Positions 42,179-51,592 of a stretch of 64,000 nucleotides of DNA are shown here, piece after piece. Source of the stretch: Rhodospirillaceae bacterium (lineage in GTDB: Bacteria > Pseudomonadota > Gammaproteobacteria > Steroidobacterales > Rariloculaceae). Under the pieces are notes generated by a model, which saw only the letters and a list, made by a program, of their open reading frames with translations, made no database searches and was not told the DNA's origin. Within the stretch, counting starts at the first letter, position 1. Each line of letters opens with the position of its first letter. Where the stretch lies: assembly GCA_002718345.1 (NCBI GenBank), contig PBDA01000014.1, positions 1-64,000 of the forward strand, read 5' to 3'. A program made the translations under genes and the position numbers.

Positions 42179-43879
42179 CTAGCTTTTCTTTGTTGATTGA
42201 GTTATCGCTTGTCGCTCAATTTTTGCCCACGAATCTCTGAGTGTGACTGTACGATTAAAAACAGTTTGCTCCGAAGCTTCTGAGTCAATCATGAAATACC
42301 CTTGACGCTCAAACTGAAACCTCTCATCAGGCTTAGCATTTTCCAATGAGGGCTCAAGCATTGAATTTTTCAGGATTTCAAGGGAATCAGGGTTTATATA
42401 TTGTTTAAAATCTCCATCCCCTTTATCAGGATTTGGGGCCACGAAAAGTCTATCGTACAAATGTAAATCTCGACAAATAGCATGTCTTGCAGAAACCCAG
42501 TGAATTGTACCTTTAACCTTTCTTTGTCCTTGCTCAGTACCACTTTGCGTCGCAGAATCATAAGTACAATGTAACTGAACAACTTTGCCAGACTTATCTT
42601 TAATTACACTTTCACACTTAATGATATATCCATAACGTAACCGCACCTCCACACCAGGACTTAATCTTCGAAACTTACGTGGCGGATCTTCTCTGAAATC
42701 ATCACTTTCAATATAGAGCTCTTTGCAAAAAGGAATCTGTCGAGTACCTAATTCTGGGCGGTTTGGATGATTAGATGCATCTAACCACTCTTCTTTGTCT
42801 TCAGGATAATTCTCAATGATTACCTTAAGGGGCCTCAGAACAGCAAAACGCCTAGGAGCTATTTCATTCAACTCCTCTCTTAGACAATTTTCTAGGGAAC
42901 CAAGCTCAATTGTATTATCTTTTTTTGTGACCCCAACTCGACCAATAAAATCTTTAATAGATGCAGCAGTATAACCACGCCTTCTTATACCAGAGAGAGT
43001 TGGCATCCTTGGATCATTCCACCCCTCGACATACCCTTCATCAACCAACTGGGATAATTTGCGCTTGCTCATAACTGTAAACATCAAGTTCAAACGAGAA
43101 AACTCTATTTGACGTGGTTTATTTGCAACAGGAAGATTTTCTAAAAACCACTCATACAAAGGACGATGATCTTCAAATTCAAGGGTACACAAAGAATGAG
43201 TCGTACCTTCTAGTGCATCGGAAAGAGTGTGCGCAAAATCATACATTGGATAAATACACCATTTATCACCTGTTCTCTGATGAGACACTTTTCTAATACG
43301 ATATAAAGTAGGATCACGCAGATTAATATTTGGAGATGTCATATCGATTTTGGCGCGCAGAACATGCTCACCTTCCTCAAATACACCACTAGCCATTTCT
43401 GCAAATAGCGCTAAATTTTCCTCAGTGGAACGATCTCGATAAGGACTATTCTTACCTGGGTCCTTTAGCGTACCGCGAAGCAACCGAATTTCTTCAGAGC
43501 TCAGACTATCAACATAGGCTTTTCCCTCCCGGATAAGGTGTATCGCTAGATCATATAGTTTTGAAAAATAGTCGGATGCATAGGAAAGGCGTCCATCCCA
43601 ACTATAACCAAGCCACCTCAAATCCTCTTTTATTGCCTCGACATACTCAATGTCCTCTTTCTCCGGATTAGTATCATCAAACCTCAGATAGCATTGCCCA
43701 GCAAACTCATTCGCAATTTCGAAGTCAAGACATATAGCTTTAGCGTGCCCAATATGCAGATATCCATTTGGCTCTGGTGGAAATCGTGTTTGTACCCTGC
43801 CATCATTTTTTCCAGCAGCAGTATCAGCTTCGATAATCTGCCGAACAAAGTCTTTACTAATTTTTTCCTCAATATCCAT
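42179..43879 (-). CDS. glnS: Glutaminyl-tRNA synthetase
   Basis: The 566-residue class I synthetase joins glutamine to tRNA(Gln). The HIGH motif is in [11 protein letters not shown] (about residue 40) and the KMSKS equivalent is VMSKRKLSQ (about residue 270); the two C-terminal beta-barrel domains follow (from about residue 340). Length agrees with E. coli GlnRS (554). It is a single-gene unit between a convergent transporter gene and a divergent TRAP binding protein gene. Confidence 0.96.
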   Translation of the reverse strand: MDIEEKISKDFVRQIIEADTAAGKNDGRVQTRFPPEPNGYLHIGHAKAICLDFEIANEFAGQCYLRFDDTNPEKEDIEYVEAIKEDLRWLGYSWDGRLSYASDYFSKLYDLAIHLIREGKAYVDSLSSEEIRLLRGTLKDPGKNSPYRDRSTEENLALFAEMASGVFEEGEHVLRAKIDMTSPNINLRDPTLYRIRKVSHQRTGDKWCIYPMYDFAHTLSDALEGTTHSLCTLEFEDHRPLYEWFLENLPVANKPRQIEFSRLNLMFTVMSKRKLSQLVDEGYVEGWNDPRMPTLSGIRRRGYTAASIKDFIGRVGVTKKDNTIELGSLENCLREELNEIAPRRFAVLRPLKVIIENYPEDKEEWLDASNHPNRPELGTRQIPFCKELYIESDDFREDPPRKFRRLSPGVEVRLRYGYIIKCESVIKDKSGKVVQLHCTYDSATQSGTEQGQRKVKGTIHWVSARHAICRDLHLYDRLFVAPNPDKGDGDFKQYINPDSLEILKNSMLEPSLENAKPDERFQFERQGYFMIDSEASEQTVFNRTVTLRDSWAKIERQAITQSTKKS

Positions 43880-44034
43880 ATACGTAATTGTCTGTCATGC
43901 GGACCCTTCTACACAATTATGTTCGATAAAAAGCTGCGTATTTTTTCTTTTCTTAGCGTTAATCATAAATATTAGACAGATCAGACAAACTTACCACCTT
44001 TCTAGAAATACAATTGAATGGCAGAATGAGAGCC

Positions 44035-45129
44035 ATGCGTCGAAGAAATTTTCTATATGGTGGTTTAGGAGCTCTTGCTGCCTGCAGTCAAACAGAGGAA
44101 TCATCTTCCTCCGCAGAGTCATTAGAACGGGTTAGGTGGCGCATGGTAACTTCATGGCCACCTAACTTTCCAGGTCATGGAACATCAGCTAATCGCCTAG
44201 CGCAGCGTCTTGAAGAGTTATCAGGCGGAAGAATACAAGTGGATGTATTTGCAGGCGGCGAATTAGTACCTGCATTGGAAGTGCTTAATGTGGTTTCTCA
44301 GGGTGATATAGAACTAGGTCACTCCGCACCAATCTATTGGCGGGGACAAATACCTGCTGCCCAACTATTTGGAAGTATCCCATTTGGCATGCTGCCAAAT
44401 GAATTCAATGCCTGGCTTTATTTTGGCGGAGGTCTGGAACTTTGGCAGGAAGCTTATGAGAATCTTGGTGTCATTCCTTTTCCAGCAGGAAACACTGGCT
44501 CACAAATGGGTGGGTGGTTTAATCGCGAAATAAAATCTGTTGAAAACCTCAACGGCCTGAAGATGCGTATCCCAGGTCTTGGCGGGGAAGTTATGCAAAG
44601 AGCGGGAGTGCTACCAGTCAATATTCCACTCTCAGAAATTTACACTGCTTTGCAGACAGGGACTATTGATGCAACAGAATGGGTTGGGCCGTATAACGAT
44701 CTAGCAGCTGGTCTATATGAAGCTGCTGAGTATTATTATTACCCCGGCTGGCAAGAACCCTCAGGGGCTCTGGAATGCCTTGTATCCATACAAGCTTACG
44801 AAAGGTTGCCTGAAGATCTAAAAACCATTGTTCGTACCGCATGTATTGCTGAAAATGATTACATCCTTTCTGAATTCAACGCACGTAACCAGAGAGCATT
44901 GAGAACATTAGTTGAGGAGCATGGCGTTCAACTCAGGCGGTTTCCCGATGAAGTGCTTGAAGTCCTTCGTGATATCAGTCTTGAAGTTATGGAGGAATTA
45001 GCAACTCAAGATGAAATGAGTGGCAAAGTCTATGAATCCTATAAAGCTTTTGCACTTGAGATAGGCGCATGGCTAAGAATTACTGAAGACTCAATCACAG
45101 ATATTCGTAGCAGCCTGCCACAAAACTAA
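44035..45129 (+). CDS. dctP: TRAP transporter substrate-binding protein (DctP family)
   Basis: This periplasmic binding protein of about 364 residues captures organic acids for a TRAP transporter. RRRNFLYGGLGALAAC combines twin-arginine-like residues with a lipobox, so it may be lipid-anchored. Family marks are MVTSWPPNFPG, LNGLKMRIPGLGGEVMQRAG with the carboxylate-binding arginine, and TGTIDATEWVGPYND, which resemble the keto-acid-binding TakP branch. ATG 44035 is chosen over the TTG at 44014. The membrane subunits dctQ and dctM are not adjacent; a damaged dctQ and a dctM lie 12 kb away at 55890-57705. Confidence 0.9.
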   Translation: MRRRNFLYGGLGALAACSQTEESSSSAESLERVRWRMVTSWPPNFPGHGTSANRLAQRLEELSGGRIQVDVFAGGELVPALEVLNVVSQGDIELGHSAPIYWRGQIPAAQLFGSIPFGMLPNEFNAWLYFGGGLELWQEAYENLGVIPFPAGNTGSQMGGWFNREIKSVENLNGLKMRIPGLGGEVMQRAGVLPVNIPLSEIYTALQTGTIDATEWVGPYNDLAAGLYEAAEYYYYPGWQEPSGALECLVSIQAYERLPEDLKTIVRTACIAENDYILSEFNARNQRALRTLVEEHGVQLRRFPDEVLEVLRDISLEVMEELATQDEMSGKVYESYKAFALEIGAWLRITEDSITDIRSSLPQN

Positions 45130-45140
45130 TTTTAATTAAT

Positions 45141-45183
45141 TTAGCGTATTTTAGCGTATTTTAGCGTATTTTAGCGTATTTTA
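45141..45183. repeat. Ten-base tandem repeat
   Basis: TTAGCGTATT occurs four times in perfect tandem, with a further partial unit (TTA), in the 93-base gap between the convergent dctP and MATE genes. The period is close to one helical turn. No stem-loop terminator can be drawn from the unit itself. It may be a variable minisatellite. Confidence 0.95.
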
Positions 45184-45222
45184 AATGATTTTTTAAGCTA
45201 TTTGAACTAAATCTAGTAAATC

Positions 45223-46614
45223 TCAATAAAATATCCCGCGTGAGCTATCTATCTGCTGCCTACTTAAAGTCACGCTCCCTTCTATATTTTTCAAAAACTG
45301 CCTGAGCCAGGCATACGAAATCACACCAAATAATAGATGAGATATCGTATTCGCCCAAAAAATTCCACTTATACCAACTAGGACTGAAAGACCCCATGCT
45401 AAGGGCAGGTAAAAAACGAAGAACTTTAGAAACGTCAATACAGCCGCAGGCATTGGGCGGGCAAGTGAATTAAAAACGGCGACTGCAATCATCATTATAC
45501 CGAATGCTGTATAGCTGAGCGGAACAATCCGAAGGTATGCAACCACAACATCAACAACCAAAGGATTATCATCAAAAAAGGTCGCAATTGGTCTGGCAGT
45601 AGCAAATAATATTATTGTCATCAGTAGGCCATAGAAAATAAAAAAGTTAACTGAAGAGTTGACCGCGACTTGCACTCTGTTTAATTTCCCCGAGCCATAG
45701 TTTTGCCCTACAAATGGACCCACAGATGACTGCAATGCAAATATTGCTATAAATACAACCGACTCTATTCTTGAGGCTACGCCAAACCCAGCAACAGCTC
45801 CTGGTCCAAAACTTGCAACCAAAGCTGTAATAACCCCCATGGTTACAGGAACAAGCAAATTCGTAGCAGTTACCGGCACGCTAATGTGAAGAAGCTTCTT
45901 CCATGAATCCCACAAACCAGAAAAACACAGGAACCCAGGCAAAATTAATTTTTCACGCTTGGATAAAACAAAGATTGCTGCAACAAACGTAACGCTATTT
46001 GCAACTACTGTAGCGATAGCCGCTCCCTGTAATTCGAGCCGCGGAAACCCTAACAATCCAAATATCAATAAGGGGTCTAAAATAATGTTAAGCACGGCTG
46101 ATAGGGTCAAGATGATGGCGGGCACTAAAGCATCGCCTGTCGCTCTGATAGCAAAATTCCCTATCATCGGCAAAATCAGAAAAATACTTCCTAGGTAATA
46201 GATCTCTATGTAGTCTGTTATGAATGGAATTGTTCGTTCATCAGCGCCTAATGCCTCAAAAACTGGCCGAATTGTTGCTAAGCCAATAATAGAAATTAGC
46301 AAACCAAATATTACCCCTAAAAATAAGGCATGAGTTGTAATCCTTTGGACTGATTTTCTTTCTCCCATTCCAAGTAATCGCGCAACCAAACTAGACGTGC
46401 CGATACCAATCCCTAATCCAACAGAAATCATCGAGAAGGTTATCGGAAAGGTAAAACTCATGGCAGCCAGAGGGAGTGTTCCTAACTGACCGACAAAATA
46501 TGTATCAGCAATGCTATAGGAGTTTAAAGCTACGAACCCTATAGCCATTGGTACAGCCAGCGCTCTTAGCCGTAGACCAACAGAACCTTCAGTTAATCGT
46601 GGCAAAGAAGACAT
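45223..46614 (-). CDS. MATE-family multidrug efflux transporter
   Basis: The 463-residue inner-membrane protein has twelve predicted helices in two halves, the first starting with RALAVPMAIGFVALNSYSIADTYFVGQLGTLPLAAMSFTFP, the second near residue 235 with LHISVPVTATNLL. It should export drugs or metabolites in exchange for sodium or protons. Family placement is clear; the substrate cannot be told. The product ends just before the ten-base tandem repeat and its gene is convergent with dctP. Confidence 0.92.
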   Translation of the reverse strand: MSSLPRLTEGSVGLRLRALAVPMAIGFVALNSYSIADTYFVGQLGTLPLAAMSFTFPITFSMISVGLGIGIGTSSLVARLLGMGERKSVQRITTHALFLGVIFGLLISIIGLATIRPVFEALGADERTIPFITDYIEIYYLGSIFLILPMIGNFAIRATGDALVPAIILTLSAVLNIILDPLLIFGLLGFPRLELQGAAIATVVANSVTFVAAIFVLSKREKLILPGFLCFSGLWDSWKKLLHISVPVTATNLLVPVTMGVITALVASFGPGAVAGFGVASRIESVVFIAIFALQSSVGPFVGQNYGSGKLNRVQVAVNSSVNFFIFYGLLMTIILFATARPIATFFDDNPLVVDVVVAYLRIVPLSYTAFGIMMIAVAVFNSLARPMPAAVLTFLKFFVFYLPLAWGLSVLVGISGIFWANTISHLLFGVISYAWLRQFLKNIEGSVTLSRQQIDSSRGIFY

Positions 46615-46675
46615 TACAAAAAAGTAATCGCAACAATATTGAGCTGCTCAAAAATTTATTCTTTTCTTTTAATAA

Positions 46676-47398
46676 TTAATAAATCTGATCAAGTTGATAA
46701 ACAAAACTTCGACAAGCAGGCCGATTCCTCTCATTCTGATCCTCAGACCAACCTTTATAGTTAGATAACATTAATGCATCAAGTGTTGGCGCAAGAAAAA
46801 TCCGATCTGTTAGTTCAATAAAATGTGGATCCTGTACCCTCCCACTCGAATCAACCTGGAAGCACACCACTGCACGACCCTCTTTAGCTTCGCGAATAGC
46901 TATACGCGGATACCTTGGTGTAGCTAAAACTTCTGGAATCAGTGGCTCGGTCATGTATATAGGTTCGCCAGATGGGCTTATTAGCGCCTTAGAAGCAATT
47001 TCAGGTTCAGCCTCAGAGCACCACCAACCTCCAATAAGTGGGGAAGCTTCCCACCCACCGCCAAGAGCTGTTCGTGATAAATCCGCATTATAAGTACGCT
47101 GCATACGCGAGTCTGTAAAACTTAACCAAACCTCATCTATTTGCCAACGGGATAAAGGCATCCATGGCTGCTGTGTATTCTGCCTTGGCCTTGCAATACG
47201 AGTTGAACCATCTGGTCCAAAGTTAAGAATTACTCTCTCATCCCCAGCTGCAGGATCACCATATAAGATACAGTTCCAAACACCCAGATGATTAATAAGC
47301 TCGGGTTCCAATATTGGCTGTGCTCCCCGGCTCTGTGTCTGGCCAAAAGAAAAAGGCGCAATCCACAACAGAAGCAAATACAAACATAAAGGTCTCAA
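46676..47398 (-). CDS. Exported protein with C-terminal TonB-like domain
   Basis: The 240-residue product has a signal peptide (cut near SFGQ-TQS), a middle part with two cysteines and tryptophan-rich segments that is not recognised, and a C-terminal TonB-type domain (ATPRYPRIAIREAKEGRAVVCFQVDSSGRV, with PTLDALMLS later). Ordinary TonB keeps an uncleaved anchor and a proline-rich spacer, both missing here, so this is a variant that may not transmit energy itself. It is nine bases downstream of a TPR gene on the same strand. Confidence 0.78.
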   Translation of the reverse strand: MRPLCLYLLLLWIAPFSFGQTQSRGAQPILEPELINHLGVWNCILYGDPAAGDERVILNFGPDGSTRIARPRQNTQQPWMPLSRWQIDEVWLSFTDSRMQRTYNADLSRTALGGGWEASPLIGGWWCSEAEPEIASKALISPSGEPIYMTEPLIPEVLATPRYPRIAIREAKEGRAVVCFQVDSSGRVQDPHFIELTDRIFLAPTLDALMLSNYKGWSEDQNERNRPACRSFVYQLDQIY

Positions 47399-47406
47399 TG
47401 AAGGTG

Positions 47407-47898
47407 CTATTGGTGGTCCTCCATAATAACCCGAGGACGCAGACCTCGTTCGTTAATCATTCCCCTCAGCTGTATAACCTGCCTTGCATCTGAGTTAATC
47501 CCTGCTGCAACAGCAAGGTCTGATTCTGCTTCAGATAGCCTCCCCAACAAGTAATAAGCGTAAGCCCGATTGTTGTATGCTCGCCAGTTCCTTTCTTCCA
47601 ATCTTATAGATTCAGTGCAGTAATCTATCGCAATGATTGGTTCACCACGGGCAGCATGGGCTGCACAAAGGTTAGATTGAGCAGCTGCTCGATCATCTAA
47701 ACTAGGCTGATACCTGGTCAGACCAAGCTGGGTAAGGCGAATACCTTCATCATATTGGCCCATACGAATAGAAAATGCTCCAGCAGAAAGAAATTCATTG
47801 CCCCTACCAATAATGGTGCGATTATTCCCTTGTATTTGCCCCCAAAGCGCGCTTGTGGCAAGACAGCCTATTAGACTGAACAGTATTATACGGCCCAT
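47407..47898 (-). CDS. Exported TPR-repeat protein
   Basis: The product of about 163 residues has a signal peptide (MGRIILFSLIGCLATSALWGQ) and three tetratricopeptide repeats (near residues 38-140, for example ERNWRAYNNRAYAYYLLGRLSEAESDL), so it likely mediates protein contacts in the periplasm. The track start at 47970 was replaced by ATG 47898, which has AAGGAGA at proper spacing and puts the signal first. It precedes the TonB-domain gene by eight bases, suggesting a pair of co-acting periplasmic proteins. Confidence 0.82.
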   Translation of the reverse strand: MGRIILFSLIGCLATSALWGQIQGNNRTIIGRGNEFLSAGAFSIRMGQYDEGIRLTQLGLTRYQPSLDDRAAAQSNLCAAHAARGEPIIAIDYCTESIRLEERNWRAYNNRAYAYYLLGRLSEAESDLAVAAGINSDARQVIQLRGMINERGLRPRVIMEDHQ

Positions 47899-48049
47899 TT
47901 CAGTCTCCTTAATTACATTTAGTATAGCACTGACCAAATAAGCGAAAAAAACCCTAAAGATTGAAAGCAACGCTGAAAATCAATAACTTAAAGTAATGGA
48001 GACCAATTAAAATGGATATTAGAACTTATTTATATATTGGATATACAAA

Positions 48050-49249
48050 GTGACGGATGTTGCTGAAGCTGAGAGCTTGATTCTTGAGCATATGCAATCG
48101 CTCTCCTCTGTGGTTCGACCACTAAGCGAAACAATTGGCTGTGTATTACAAGAAGAGGTACTAGCTGAGCGAGACCTACCACCTTTTAACCGTGTCACTA
48201 TGGACGGAATTGCCATTAAATTTAATGACTGGGAACAAGGCTTACGACGCTATCATCTTGTTGGCTCTCAAGGTGCAGGTGTTCAACCGCTTACAGACAT
48301 AAAAAACTCAGAATGCATAAAAATCATGACTGGTGCGATGCTACCTGACACAGTGGATACCGTAATTCCTATAGAGCAGGTGACCATAAATCAAAAAAAC
48401 GTCTTAGTTGAGAGCAAAATCAGTATATCCAAAGGACAATTTATTCACTCGCGTGGATCTGATCGTAAAATAGGAAGCAATTTGCTATCTCCAGGTAATT
48501 TAATTGGGCCGCCTGAGATGGCTATCCTTGCAAGTGCTGGTTACTCAAAAATTAAAGTTTCAGAAAGCCCTCTAGTTGCGTGCATTTCAACAGGAGATGA
48601 ACTAGTTAATCTAGAAGAAAAAATTTTGCCCCACCAGATTAGATCGTCAAATGAATATGCAATTGAGGCAAGCCTTGAGCGCCACTGCCGGGCAAAAGTT
48701 ACCCGAGAAAATCTTAAAGATGACCCAAAAGTCATGTTAAAGAAAATTTCCGACCTACATGACAAGAGCGATGTAGTAATTTTAAGTGGTGGTGTTTCCA
48801 TGGGTGACTATGACTTTGTACCAGAAGTGCTTAATAAGCTTGGTGCGAGACCTATCTTTCATCGCATTGAACAACGACCTGGTCGCCCAATGTGGTTTGG
48901 AATCAGTAAAGATCATAAGCCAATTTTTGGTTTACCAGGAAATCCAGTTTCTACTCTCGTATGTCTGACCCGTTATGTAATCCCTGGATTACAACATGCA
49001 ATGGGACTACACCATAAACAACCAGAAACTACCTATCTGGCCGAAGAAGTGGTGTTTAAAGCGAACCTTGCCTTTTTCCTTCCGGTAAAACTGAAGGCGG
49101 GCAGAAACGGCATATCATTGGCGCATCCCTGCCCAACCAATACCTCGGGAGACTTTGTTTCTCTCGCTCAAACAACGGGATTTATAGAACTACCTCGTAA
49201 ACAAAATCGATTTAGTGAAGGCACAGTTACGAAATTATTTCGCTGGTAA
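48050..49249 (+). CDS. moeA: MoeA, molybdopterin molybdenumtransferase
   Basis: The 399-residue enzyme inserts molybdenum into adenylated molybdopterin. It shows the four-domain MoeA layout: LPPFNRVTMDGIAIKF near residue 45, GAMLPDTVDTVIPIEQV, the MoCF-like central domain with ISTGDELV and LSGGVSMGDYDF, LPGNPVSTLV, and a C-terminal barrel with KLKAGRNG. The start is GTG 48050, agreeing with the family N-terminus, though the ribosome binding site is weak (ATACAAAG). It stands alone, away from moaEDCA by 8 kb. Confidence 0.94.
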   Translation: MTDVAEAESLILEHMQSLSSVVRPLSETIGCVLQEEVLAERDLPPFNRVTMDGIAIKFNDWEQGLRRYHLVGSQGAGVQPLTDIKNSECIKIMTGAMLPDTVDTVIPIEQVTINQKNVLVESKISISKGQFIHSRGSDRKIGSNLLSPGNLIGPPEMAILASAGYSKIKVSESPLVACISTGDELVNLEEKILPHQIRSSNEYAIEASLERHCRAKVTRENLKDDPKVMLKKISDLHDKSDVVILSGGVSMGDYDFVPEVLNKLGARPIFHRIEQRPGRPMWFGISKDHKPIFGLPGNPVSTLVCLTRYVIPGLQHAMGLHHKQPETTYLAEEVVFKANLAFFLPVKLKAGRNGISLAHPCPTNTSGDFVSLAQTTGFIELPRKQNRFSEGTVTKLFRW

Positions 49250-49335
49250 TGTTTAAAAATTAATTGATGATTAAATGCCGAAACTCACCTTGAATCTAAT
49301 TTATTCTCTAATCTCTGCAACTATTTAAAGCTAGG

Positions 49336-50649
49336 CTATGGAACTCCATTTAGCGGTGTTCCAGCAATCCACACAGAATGAATCTCCCTGGTTGCACGAA
49401 TGTCCTCAAAAGGATTAGCGTTTAGAACAAGCAAGTCCGCCCATCTCCCTGGTTGCAAAACACCAACATCCTGGTCAAGCCCCATAGCTTTGGCTGCACC
49501 GCCTGTAGCTGATACAAGGGCCTCCATGTTCGACATTCCAGCATCTACCATCATCTCTAACTCTGTATGTTCAAAGTAACCCTGCCATTGCCCATTATTT
49601 GTTCCAGAATCACTTCCCATTGCTATGACGACACCAGCATCAGATAGTGTTTTAAGATTTTCAGTCCCCTGTGCTAATCCTTCCTTATCCACCTGCCTCT
49701 GCGGACTCCTACTTAAAGCCTGATATTCATCTCCCGTAACATAATTAACATCCCCCTGATAAGCGCTAACCCTACGCAAGAAGAACGGATCCTCCAGAAA
49801 GTCTGGTCTTGTTTCATAAACAAATCGTGCTAAATCCCTTGTTAGAGTCGGAATATAAGGAACATTCTGTTGAAGCATCTTTTGAATCAATGCGTTATCA
49901 ACTGCCTGATCTCGAACACTATGCGCAATAACATCTACACCCGCATCCAAAAGCCCATGCGCGTCATCCAAGTAATAAAGATGTGCTGCAACACCGAGGC
50001 CCCGTGAATGCGCCTGATCAATAAGTGCCCCGTATACCTCAGGCGTCATATCATTGGGTCCACCAGTTATGTGGATTTTTATGATATTTGCCCCTGCATT
50101 AGCATACTCGTTAACTCTCATTCGAGCTTCATCTGCCGTAGCAAGATTTTGCAAACTATCCCCTGCTACATATACCCGGGCATGGTCTAAACCTAGCTGA
50201 TCTTGTTCATCATTTATAGTGTCTGCTACTACAAGTTCTTCAAAAGAAAAAACACCGAGAACAACAACCGAAGTAACCCCATAATCTGCATATAGTCTAA
50301 GCTGTTCAGTCAACTTAGTCCTTATAGGCCTATCTGACTGATCTTCGTTTAAGTGTCCATGAGCATTGATAAATCCTGGTAGAATTGTCTTACCAGAAAG
50401 ATCTATTCTCTCAACATCGTCTGGTATATCTACATCACCTAAGGCACCTACCATTTCTATTCGGCCATTTCTTATAACGACAACTGACTCTTCATGAGGA
50501 TCACGTCCAGTTCCATCAAACAAGCGCGCACCCACTAACGCCACAGAAGCACTATCAGATATCTGGGCATTCAAGCCCTGAAAACAGGACACGAAAACCA
50601 ATAATGAGTTAACTAAAGTTACTGCCAAAGGCCTGAGATAACGTTTCAT
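49336..50649 (-). CDS. Exported amidohydrolase (imidazolonepropionase-like)
   Basis: The 437-residue protein has a signal peptide (ending LNAQ-ISD) and an amidohydrolase barrel with metal ligands HGHLNED (about residue 100), HITGGP, AAHLYY, IAHSV and the late aspartate in GSDSGTNNGQ. It belongs to the broad prolidase/imidazolonepropionase-like set of secreted amidohydrolases, which hydrolyse C-N bonds; substrate unknown. It lies with several other exported hydrolases of this strain. A 176-base gap of no visible structure separates it from the esterase gene upstream on the same strand. Confidence 0.88.
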   Translation of the reverse strand: MKRYLRPLAVTLVNSLLVFVSCFQGLNAQISDSASVALVGARLFDGTGRDPHEESVVVIRNGRIEMVGALGDVDIPDDVERIDLSGKTILPGFINAHGHLNEDQSDRPIRTKLTEQLRLYADYGVTSVVVLGVFSFEELVVADTINDEQDQLGLDHARVYVAGDSLQNLATADEARMRVNEYANAGANIIKIHITGGPNDMTPEVYGALIDQAHSRGLGVAAHLYYLDDAHGLLDAGVDVIAHSVRDQAVDNALIQKMLQQNVPYIPTLTRDLARFVYETRPDFLEDPFFLRRVSAYQGDVNYVTGDEYQALSRSPQRQVDKEGLAQGTENLKTLSDAGVVIAMGSDSGTNNGQWQGYFEHTELEMMVDAGMSNMEALVSATGGAAKAMGLDQDVGVLQPGRWADLLVLNANPFEDIRATREIHSVWIAGTPLNGVP

Positions 50650-50825
50650 TTTTATGTTCCCTTGGGTTTATTTATAATTTGCAGGGCGATCTTTAATTTT
50701 ACACCGTGATAATACACCACCTGAAGTGTCTCGATAACGCCCAAATAAAAGACTTTTTTCAATAATTAATTATTTTGCAATCTAAAAAACTACCACCATA
50801 GTTTGTAAATTATTATAAAAAACAC

Positions 50826-51554
50826 TTACTCTCCCCATGACTCTCTAATCCATGGAACGGCTGCTGCTAAATGCTCCTGATATCGAGGAATCTCATAGTG
50901 GCCCACACCATCCAAAACAACAAGTTGCACGGGACTATCTCTTGATTGTAATTCTTGAACAACCAACTGATTAGGTTTAAGTGCAAGAACTTGGTCCTGA
51001 GCACCATGGATTACATAAATTGGTATTTGCCAATCAATAGATCCAGAATTAGATTCTGGTAATCCAGCAATTGGGAGAGCGGCTCTGAAATAGTCCTGAT
51101 TTCTTGACGCAAGATACCAAGTCCCTCTACCACCCATGCTATAACCAGTAACTAATGTTTTTTGTTCATCGATATTATAAACCCTCATCACGTGAGTAAG
51201 CAGTTGCAAAACATGTTGCTCAGCCTCAGGGTTTGACCAATCTCCCGCCGCGCTGTCTGGGGCAACGAGGATCGCGCCTAAGCCTCTAAGAGCAGGCTCA
51301 ATTAAGTTCTCAAGCAACCCTCGTCCATAAAAGGGCGTTACGCTCCCTCCATAATGTAGAGACAGTACTAGGGGAACAGAATCTCCCGGCGAATAGCCCT
51401 CAGGAACAACTATTGTGTAACGCCTATCTGTACCCGGTAATATCAGCTCGTAAAATCCAGGCTCTATCCCCTCTAACTCTGAAATCAACTGCGCTTGAGA
51501 AAAATAGGGAACTAAGACCACAAACACTAAAGCTATCTTCATTAAGATTTTCAT
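50826..51554 (-). CDS. Exported esterase of the PHB-depolymerase/feruloyl-esterase type
   Basis: The 242-residue alpha/beta hydrolase has a signal peptide (ending FSQA-QLI) and the features of the LpqC/feruloyl esterase group: RRYTIVVPEGYSPGDSVPLVLSLHYGG with the oxyanion hole, the nucleophile in VTGYSMGGRGTWYLA, DQVLALKPN and the histidine in GVGHYEIPRY. It should cut esters in the periplasm or outside. It is 39 bases downstream of the xdhC gene on the same strand but is functionally unrelated to it. Confidence 0.88.
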   Translation of the reverse strand: MKILMKIALVFVVLVPYFSQAQLISELEGIEPGFYELILPGTDRRYTIVVPEGYSPGDSVPLVLSLHYGGSVTPFYGRGLLENLIEPALRGLGAILVAPDSAAGDWSNPEAEQHVLQLLTHVMRVYNIDEQKTLVTGYSMGGRGTWYLASRNQDYFRAALPIAGLPESNSGSIDWQIPIYVIHGAQDQVLALKPNQLVVQELQSRDSPVQLVVLDGVGHYEIPRYQEHLAAAVPWIRESWGE

Positions 51555-51592
51555 CTTATAACTCTCTACTCGATCAACACTATGTGCATTTT

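Noticed and set aside
49250-49335. Intrinsic terminators in the convergent gaps
   Set aside because: I looked in the gaps near 2126, 13520, 16006, 25321, 39004, 49250, 53387 and 59916; no stable GC-rich stem followed by a T run is seen by eye.
50650-50825. The 176-base gap between two minus-strand hydrolase genes
   Set aside because: It is AT-rich with no repeat, RNA motif or open frame that I could support.
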